Source: Pogona vitticeps
Lineage: Eukaryota; Chordata; Lepidosauria; Squamata; Agamidae
DNA: 64,000 nt
NCBI RefSeq assembly: GCF_051106095.1
Contig: NC_135784.1
Span: 150,261,428 to 150,325,427, forward strand
Reading direction: 5' to 3'
Shown: one piece after another, positions 54,007-64,000 of the stretch
Numbering within the stretch: the stretch's first letter is position 1
Layout: each line of letters begins with the position of its first letter
Position numbers and translations under genes: made by a program
The notes under the pieces: generated by a model
Told to the model about the DNA's origin: nothing
The model's input: the letters and a program-made list of their open reading frames with translations, nothing else
Database searches by the model: none

Positions 54007-56153
54007 TCATCATCATCACTGTGTGGTATTGGATGACAATAACCTCTGAATGTTTAAACTAAATGGCAATACACTGCAAAGAAAAGTATAACAGAACTAG
54101 TTTGATCCATTCCACAAGGCAGAACCAACCTGCTCTCAGCTATTACTGGAGTATTGTATTTTTCTAAGATGTCTTTCTCTCACATAGCAGATGAGGTGAT
54201 AAGCCTTTGTCTGGACTGTGTGACTTTAGTTTTTGCAGATAGAATACTTTCTTCCCTGTTTCCTCCCCAACAACATTTGAAGGCCCAAATATTTCCCTCC
54301 CCTGATTGGAACTGCCATAATTTGTAAAACGGGATTCAGACTATGACTACTGATTGCAAGAATACAGTACCTATCAGGAGAAAAAGTGTACATGGAAATC
54401 TGGGAATTCCCTGGCCGTTTTGACTCGAGGAAGCTGCTGTCAAACCATCAAGGGCCCTGTTTGTTGCAGGAGAAATGTCCAGCATTTTCTCACCATTTTA
54501 TGCTGAGTAAAATCTTTTACAAAATCATCAGAGCTTAGAAAATGAAATTAAGTAAAGATATTATATAAGATATTATATAATACTTCCAGTATTATATTAA
54601 TTTTTTCAAGAGTTATGTAACCATACCAAAAATGCCCCACAACAGTGGAATTGGACTAATACATTATTAACGACTAACAGGATGAAAGTCTTATCTCCTC
54701 AAACGTTACTGGCATCAATTAGCATTAGCAATAGCATTTCCAAATTCTGAGTCATGAAGTTCTGAATATACTTTTGGGTGTGCTGACTTTGGGTGTACCT
54801 ACACAGAAGCACCAAGAGAGAACAGAAAGTCTTAGGGTGTATTTCTTTGTTTCCTACAGGTATCTATCTCCATATAAATGTTTTCATAATCACATTCCTA
54901 TTCCTGTACATACACCAGAGAGGCCATGTCATTGTAGCAGATACACAAATACTATCACTTTGAGGGGCCGTTCAGTAGATTTAAAAGTGGCAGGGCTGGT
55001 GCTCTTTCTCTGACTGCACATCTGCTTCCTGTCTCTTCTGCCGTTCTATCCCTTCCATTTAGGAGACTCGGGAGCTTGAGGGCCTTCCTCTCCATGGCTT
55101 TGAATTCCATGAGAGAAGCTGGAAACTGTGATAAACAAACAAACAAACAAAAAAGGAGCAATGCTTCTCATCTCTTGAGGAGACTATAGGCAATGATCCT
55201 CATCCCAGCAGACCCATTGCATCTTTCAAGCCAAGGCTCCAAAGGATGGAACCCGGGAGACCTCTCCTCCTCCCTTAACCACTTGTCAGGTCAGAAGGAG
55301 CTCAGTGTAGGCAGACACAGGGCCTGGCACTCGGGAGGGAAGACGTCACACAACACCCAAGGAGTCTTTAAAATTCTTCCCCACAAGCTGGGAGGACTAT
55401 CAGTCAGTTATCAGTGGTATAAAAGAAATTGTAATATATAGTCAATTGATGGTGTGTGTTTTAAGTTATTTGACTTAGTAAGCTGTCAGTTTTCATAGGA
55501 CTTACTTCCAAGTAACTTCCATTACAGTTGTTCCTATAAGAAACAATCCCATCTTTTTTTCTTTTTTAAAAAAGGATATCTTGAAACAGTTTTTCACCTA
55601 TCTGTATGGTTGCACTTTTAATGCATCTTTGTAACCATCCCAGCCCTGTGTTGTAACTCCCATAATTCCTTGCCATCAGCTATGCTGACTTAGAGGCGTT
55701 TCAGTCCAACAGCTAGGCAACCATCTCCTGCTATAATGGAGCCCTTGCTAGAGCATTGAACAGGAAGGAGGAACAGAGGAACTGATATATTTCTCTCCCT
55801 TCTTTTTATTTGTGTGCAGATTTGCAGACAGCATGGCTGTTAGCAACCCTCTCTTCAGCCTGTTCTGAGTGCCTTCTTGGGAAGCCAGATCCAGAACTGC
55901 CACAGCATTCTTGTGGTGGCAGATATTAGGCGCTGCAAGCTGTTGTGCATTAAGGGCCAACATTTATCTTGTAACAATAAACTGGGTCTTGATGCAACCA
56001 TCGTCTGTTTCCACTGTAAGGTGGTGGGAGGCGTGACCTATAAAGGCACTCTTGTGCTATCTGGTTTGTCAACCGCATGGATCCCTTAGCAATAAAAAAC
56101 TCCACATGTTCAAACTCTCCTCTGTCTGGACATTTGCACTGCTGTGGGCAGAC

Positions 56154-56162
56154 TCTGTGTGT

Positions 56163-56201
<39 letters not shown>

Positions 56202-56222
56202 TGTGTGAGTGAGTGAGTGTGA
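56154..56222. repeat. (GT)n microsatellite
   Basis: GT dinucleotides, interrupted by GA and GAGT units, run across about 70 bp between TEX49 and ADCY6. Confidence 0.95.
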
Positions 56223-56499
56223 GATACAGAGATTACATGCACATCCCAAGGGCTGAGTTCGTTAGCAACGGCCTGTTCTTAGCTTGCCTTGTTATTTTAA
56301 CTATTTATTTGAACTGTCATTCTAGCCAGTGAAAAGAGGCAGGAAGTAGGGCAACGCCACCAAATGTGCTCCTGAAGGATAAATAGCTATTTTCTTCTTT
56401 TATGTGCATCCCCTTTTCCATCCTTTCAGACTGTAAGCCTGTGGACAGGGACTAGCTTTTTTTCTTTTTAAACTGATTCTATATAGTCCAGCTGGAAAG

Positions 56500-56695
56500 C
56501 TCAAGGAGTTGGGTATGGTGAGAAGTTTGATTCCTCACTGTGCCTCCTAGGAGCAGAGCCAGGCTCTGTAGCCTTGAGCAAGCTGCAGGGACCCAGGGTC
56601 CCCTGGAAGAAGGCACTTCTGAGTACACTCAATCAGAAAACCACAGAAAGAACCACAGTAAATCAGAATAAACTTAATGGCATGGAAGGCTACTA
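56500..56695 (+). mobile_element. SINE copy
   Basis: AAGTTTGATTCCTCACTGTG resembles a decayed B-box. It is followed by GTAGCCTTGAGCAAGCTGCA, AAGGCACTTCTGAGTACACT and GTAAATCAGAATAAACTTAA, the same body and tail as at 24764 and 53870. Confidence 0.6.
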
Positions 56696-57001
56696 CCACT
56701 ACTATTGAAATGGCCTTTTCAGCTGAGCAGCAGCTAAAATACAATAATACTACATTTTGTGTCTATTTACAGCTATGTGGCCCTGTATACACCATGTAAC
56801 ACAAAAATAAACTGCCATCAAGCTAGAATTTGCATTGTTTCAATGGACAAGGCTCACACTGGTTGTGCATTTTCCTCCGAGGTGTTATAGCTGAACATAA
56901 TGCATGTTAGGAGACACAATAAGAGATAAATTAGCTAACCGCTGCTCATAGATCTCTTACGTTGTCCTGTATTTATGCACTCCCCTTCTACATTTTGCAC
57001 T

Positions 57002-57602
57002 GTAACAAGGATGTATACAGTTCTGATTGCCGCACCTCATAAAAGACATTGTGGAACTGGAAAAGGTGCAGAAGTGACTAAAGTGATGACTGGGCTGGGG
57101 CACCTCCCTTGTGAGGAAAGGCTACAGCATTTGGGGCTCTTTAGAGAAAAGGTGCCTGAAGGGGGATATGCTTGAGACGCAGGGGATGGATAAAGTGGAT
57201 AAAGGGAAGCTCTTTTCCATTTCACACAATACCAGAACCAGGGGACATCCGCTCAAATTGAATGTTGGAAGAGCGAAAACAGACAAAAGAAAATTTCTTC
57301 ACCCAGTGTGTTGTTAGTCTGTGGAACTCCTTGCCACAGGACGTGGTGATGGCATCTGGCCTAAAAGGGAATTGGACAGATTCCTGGAGGAAAAGTCCAT
57401 CGCAGGTTACAAGCCATGATGGGGACGTATAATCTCCAGGCTTAAAAGGAAGGTACCTCAAAATGCCAGATGGAGGGGAAGGGGTATCAGGAGACAGGTC
57501 TCTAGTCTCGTGTGCTCCCAGAGGCATCTGGTGGGGCCACTGTGGGATACAGGAAGCTGGACTAGATGGGCCCTTGGCCTGATCCAGCAGGGCTCTTATG
57601 TT
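57002..57602 (+). mobile_element. CR1 LINE 3' end
   Basis: The stretch ends GGCCCTTGGCCTGATCCAGC then AGGGCTCTTATGTTC, the hallmark 3' UTR of amniote CR1. Upstream it has the usual ORF2 tail remnants (TAGTCTGTGGAACTCCTTGC, GGACATCCGCTCAAATTGAA). It is a 5'-truncated, dead copy. Confidence 0.85.
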
Positions 57603-58435
57603 CATAACATTTCTGTGACAAGGCCAACTAGGATGTGAACAAAAAGCTGTGCAAAGGCACACCTATGCCTGTAGTCAGGCATGTGTGCTTGTTTTCAACA
57701 GATCCACAGAAATATAGCCTGATTTAATAGAGTAATGCCGATAAATATTTAGGTAGCCACTAGACAAAATTTGTTCTCAACTAGAAGACATGTTTATGGG
57801 TATCAAAGCTGAACTTGTGAACAGACTTTCTGCCTCATTTTCCTATTTGGATGGCATAAAAGCCACTGTTTCCCATCACAGCGTAGAAAACGTTACTTTT
57901 TGGAGGTACAAATCCTAGAAACCTCCAGCGGACAAGGCCATTTAATTGTGGGTAGCAGATACTATCTTAGATGTTCTTGTCTCCTCTCCTGTATCCCTCT
58001 TGCTCCCACGTCACTTCCCCAGGAAGCAGCCCTCTTCTAAGGAAGGAAATCCTGTTGTATCACATATAAGCAATATCTAAAAACCTGGTATGTTTTTCAC
58101 CTGCTCAAAAGTGTTCATATTCACATGGATGCAGGTTAAATAGCAATCAAACCTGTACATGAATCATACAACACTATCATTCTACACATGCTTGAGCCAG
58201 GAATAAGTCCCATTGCGTTCAGTGGGGCTTATTTTTAAATCAATGTGCATAGGGTTGCAGCCCAGAATTTCTTATTTGAGCAACAGCCCTAATCAGTCAT
58301 ACAATTCTCAGAAATAATTCCACATTCCACATATGCAATGGGAGGCCAGGAAGTGGAGGGAGAGAAACTAAATGGTAAAGTGCAGAGCACAGAAGAAAAA
58401 TATTCCACAATGTAGTAGAAAGTGATCTTTAATAT

Positions 58436-58441
58436 ATAATT

Positions 58442-58474
<33 letters not shown>

Positions 58475-58482
58475 ACACACAA
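58436..58482. repeat. (TA)n microsatellite
   Basis: ATATAT runs with TTTATA interruptions lie just beyond the likely ADCY6 3' end. Confidence 0.9.
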
Positions 58483-58839
58483 AAGAAAAAAAAAAGAGTA
58501 CCAAATAAGTGCCATATCACCCACTCCACTCACACACCTCCCCCAAAGAATACAACTGAGCCACTGTAGCAGTAACCATAGAGAGGCTGGGGAGAGCTGG
58601 GCTGCGTGGTTTGTTCCCCCTCCCCCTGCAAAATCACTTTTCTCTTCCCACACAGCCTACTCAAGGTAGGTACCAATAATGCACAGGTTAAGCACAGGGG
58701 CAGCTGCTGCCCATTAAAAACAAACGTTTCATTTAAAACATTTAAAGCAATAAAAGTGTTTTTTAACCATCCACAAAATTTAAAAAAACCCCAACATTTT
58801 CCCAACTTCCTGTTTTCTTCTTTTTGTAAAAAAGTAACT

Positions 58840-61008
58840 TCATATAGATTTATTTCTTTTCTGCATTAAAACACTTTTGTTTTCCCTTCATTTATCTGCC
58901 TATAAAGAAACAGAGACTGAACAACACTTCTCTTGTCTTCCCCTGGCCTAGATGTTCACCATTAGATGCCGCAGAGAGCATTAGAGCGGAACAAAAGGAA
59001 CTCTGTCCTCCAGGAATCTTTGTTCTAGCGATGGAATCCCACTTGGGTGGGGGCAGGGCAGGGACAGTCCTTGGCCAGTGGTGGAGTCAGTGTGGCAAAC
59101 TCCGGCAGGAGGACACCCCTGCAGATGTGCTTGGAGTCCTATCTGGCCAAGAGGTGCTCTTGAAGATAAAAGGTGGTCAAAACATGGATGCAGCATTTCC
59201 AAAATGGCTGCCACAGCTGGACTAATCCCTGCAACATCAGGGAGGCTGGTGGCACTCAGTGGGGAACCTGCCCTCTCCCGTCTGTCTGGGAGCTGTTCCC
59301 ACATCCAAAGACACAACCGGAACCTGTCATTTTCAAACAGAACGTCTTCCAGCGCACTATTACCACACACTCTTTTCCCACTATAGGATCAATAATTCTT
59401 TTAATAAAAAACCAAAGCAGAGACGTGCAAATGTATGTGTGTGTGTGGGGGGGAAGGTTCTTTCTGGACTACAACTCCCAGAATTCCCTGGGCTATCTGG
59501 AAACACAAATCTGCCCACCTCCAATGCAAAGGCAAAACCTCAGGAGGACCAGAGTACCTGCTAAGATAGACTGCATCCCCACTCATCACATTTGCAAAAA
59601 AAAATAATATTTACTAAGAGAACACCAGTTTTTTTCTCTGTCACCCAAGGCTAAATTTTCTCCAACTTGCACTTAGTCATTCATAAACTATGCTCTGGCT
59701 TTGCTGATTTGTCCGCTTTCTCCATCCACCTTCTTCCTCAGACACACCAGGAAGTCAGGCTCTGGCCTAGATTGTTCAACACTCTTACCTAGCATAACTA
59801 TCCCAGCTAAGAATGGGCAGGGGGGACAGTGAGAGAGTTAAGGTGGCTCTTCATATGCAATTTGAAAAAATGGTAGATTCCCTTCCCTTTTGGCCACCCA
59901 GTCAAAATAATAATAATAATAATAAATTAAAAGGGGGGGATGCAGAAGGACCACCCATTTGAATCTGGAGACAGAGGGATCCATGAGGAAATTAGGAGCA
60001 GTAGGGGGAGACTTGGCACTTAGTAGCGAAAGGCCCACAAGGATGTACTGGAAGGAAGAACTTTGTTCTTTCTTCCTATTCCAGGCAAGAGCCCCTCTTA
60101 AAATATCTTCTTCTTCAGAATCTCCCTTCTGCAAGAAGGCTGCAAACAAGGTGTGCGCAAAAACCCACTGTCCCCTAACAACAGGCAACAAAGTCCAGTA
60201 GATCTCGGTAGGGAGGACACCTCTCTCCCTAGTTTATACGAAAGAGGCAGTGGCAGAGGAGGTGGCAGGAACAAGGGCCATTCCCTGCCTTCTCTTTGGC
60301 ATCAAACCCACATAACCCAAGGCCCTTTTCTTGGGAGCAGACAGTCCGTGCTTGTCCCAATGCCCCTGAGTTCTTGACCAGCGCAGCAATTTGGCAAATG
60401 AGAACTGTATCCCAAAAGACAACCCCTTTGCCGCAAAGGAAAGACGCATTCTCAAACTTCACAGTGAGTTGTGGGTAAGAGAAGGACAGATCGACAAGAG
60501 TGGCTGTCGCTGAGGGATGAAAAGAATAAAAAATGCTTCAGGGAACGAGTCATTTCCGTACTAAGAACAGTGCGGCGGCTGCACTTTCTGAATGTCCTGG
60601 CAAAGGGTCCCTCTCCAAAACAGACAGTGCTGGAGATGGGGAATAGCCTCCCCCACCAATACACACACACCTGATGAAAGCACATGCCAGATTTGTGGAA
60701 CCAAAAACATAAAACAGGTGGGCCTTTCAGCCTGGCTGCCATTTCCCCCTTGCCAGGTTCTCTGGCCAATCCTCAAAGAGGCAGAAGGTTTGCAGTGAAG
60801 AATTTGCTTCCCTTATTCCAGAGTAGCACCCATATGGGCCCAAAAGAGGACACTCCAAGATTAGGCTTTGCTCCCAATAAATTAAAAATAAAGTCTCTGA
60901 TGGGGTAAAATGGCCCTCCTCTTTTTTTCAACATGACTGAGGATCTCATTTCAGGAGGTTTCAACGAGAGGGTATTCCCTTTTAGCAGGGTGTGAATGAA
61001 ATCCAGAG

Positions 61009-61050
<42 letters not shown>

Positions 61051-61125
61051 CAGAGAGAGAGAACCAATCAACCCCATGGTGCCTAAGCCCAGCTTCAGAG
61101 GTCCTTTGGTGGCAGAAGGCTCTCG
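58840..61125 (-). other. ADCY6: ADCY6 3' untranslated region (putative)
   Basis: The stretch follows the ADCY6 stop on the minus strand with no coding exon seen. TTTATT near 58852 gives a minus-strand AATAAA, a plausible 3' end for a UTR of about 2.3 kb. It includes a (GA)n tract at 61008-61043 and a (TAA)n run near 59904-59923. Overlapping ORFs on both strands show no homology I recognise. Confidence 0.45.
61008..61043. repeat. (GA)n microsatellite in the ADCY6 3' UTR
   Basis: About 36 bp of uninterrupted GA units, followed by further GA-rich sequence to 61061. In the transcript it reads as a (UC)n pyrimidine tract shortly after the stop codon. Confidence 0.95.
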
Positions 61126-63549
<2,424 letters not shown>

Positions 63550-63710
63550 CTAAAGACAAAAAGAAGACCTGCTTTGGTAAATGCTGTAAGAGGTCACTTT
63601 ACATCACTGTTTCAGAAGATTCCTGAATAACAGATTCTGTTCTGCTTCCAAAGTTCAACAAGCAATAGTTATCTGTAATAATACTTAGATGCTGTCATTT
63701 CTAGACATGG

Positions 63711-63752
63711 GAGCTTTGTATTCGTATCCTGGGAGATACGAATACAAAGCTC
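63711..63752. repeat. Perfect 18-bp inverted repeat (hairpin)
   Basis: GAGCTTTGTATTCGTATC at 63711-63728 is exactly complementary to 63735-63752, with a 6-nt CTGGGA loop. The GC-richer sequence to its right (63753-64000) is an open minus-strand frame, but I could not match it to an ADCY6 exon. It is probably the end of an unclassified transposable element. Confidence 0.85.
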
Positions 63753-64000
63753 AGTGCCACAGATGCCACAATGGTCCATTCCCAGAACCAGCCTGGTCCA
63801 CTCACTGGGCTCCTCACAGCATGCGCGAGTCTGAATGTACCAACAGTGCAATGATTGTGGGCACTGCCCTGCCTCTCCCCCACAGCCGACTGCTCTGGTG
63901 AGGAGGTAAGAAGAGGAGTCTCCCGGCTCAGCTGCTGAGCAGTTGGTTGAGGGGAGAGGTGGGTCAGCGCCAGCAGGAAGAGACCCACAATCAGTGCCAT

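Larger units (their letters stand above)
53028..58839. other. Intergenic region between TEX49 and ADCY6
   Basis: The region holds the TEX49 3' UTR of unknown length, an A-rich run at 53285-53318, SINE copies, a (CAAA)n run at 55133-55152, a (GT)n tract and a CR1 3' end. Otherwise it is unique sequence without a recognisable exon. Confidence 0.5.

Noticed and set aside
56154-56222. Candidate CRISPR or structured tandem array
   Set aside because: It is a simple GT microsatellite with no spacers; the whole window is vertebrate DNA.

Overview
The window is vertebrate nuclear DNA, almost certainly from a squamate reptile (probably a lizard). Two things support this. The gene order KANSL2 - CCNT1 - TEX49 - ADCY6 is the one I know from human 12q13. 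The repeats are a squamate-type mixture: RTE-BovB, CR1, L2 and tRNA-derived SINEs, a Ty3/gypsy element, Tc1/mariner- and Tigger-like MITEs, hAT foldback elements and probable Penelope-like remnants. No bacterial, plasmid or CRISPR features are present. All gene models were built by hand from splice sites, reading phase and remembered vertebrate protein sequences; no alignment was run.

Layout: (1) 1-2900 holds a decayed BovB LINE on the minus strand, split by a solo LTR with a 5-bp target duplication and by a short tail insertion. (2) 3925-26150 is KANSL2 on the minus strand (NSL histone acetyltransferase complex subunit). Eight coding exons give 493 residues, with a CpG/CCAAT promoter near 26150-26400. 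The intron between coding exons 6 and 7 carries a 5.9-kb Ty3/gypsy element in antisense orientation. Its single 1510-codon gag-pol frame is open and places integrase before reverse transcriptase (Gmr1-like order). (3) 26400-30540 is intergenic, with an unrecognised 233-codon ORF and a large inverted repeat. (4) 30550-45350 is CCNT1 (cyclin T1, P-TEFb subunit), minus strand, nine coding exons, 721 residues. (5) 47703-53027 is TEX49 (also SPMIP11), plus strand, three coding exons, 123 residues. (6) 58840-63549 is the 3' end of ADCY6 (adenylyl cyclase 6), minus strand, last three coding exons; the rest lies beyond 64000.

KANSL2 acts on chromatin and CCNT1 on transcription elongation. TEX49 is a sperm protein and ADCY6 a membrane cyclase. 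They are neighbours by conserved synteny, not an operon.

Most of the unexplained structure is mobile DNA. Four TA-flanked MITEs share one family, and one of them contains a roughly 160-bp-armed hairpin. A roughly 0.85-kb inverted repeat at 49323-50165 contains a sequence fitting a hammerhead ribozyme core. A Tc1 transposon at 42065-43702 is split by a related retroelement. Several perfect or near-perfect hairpins remain unclassified.
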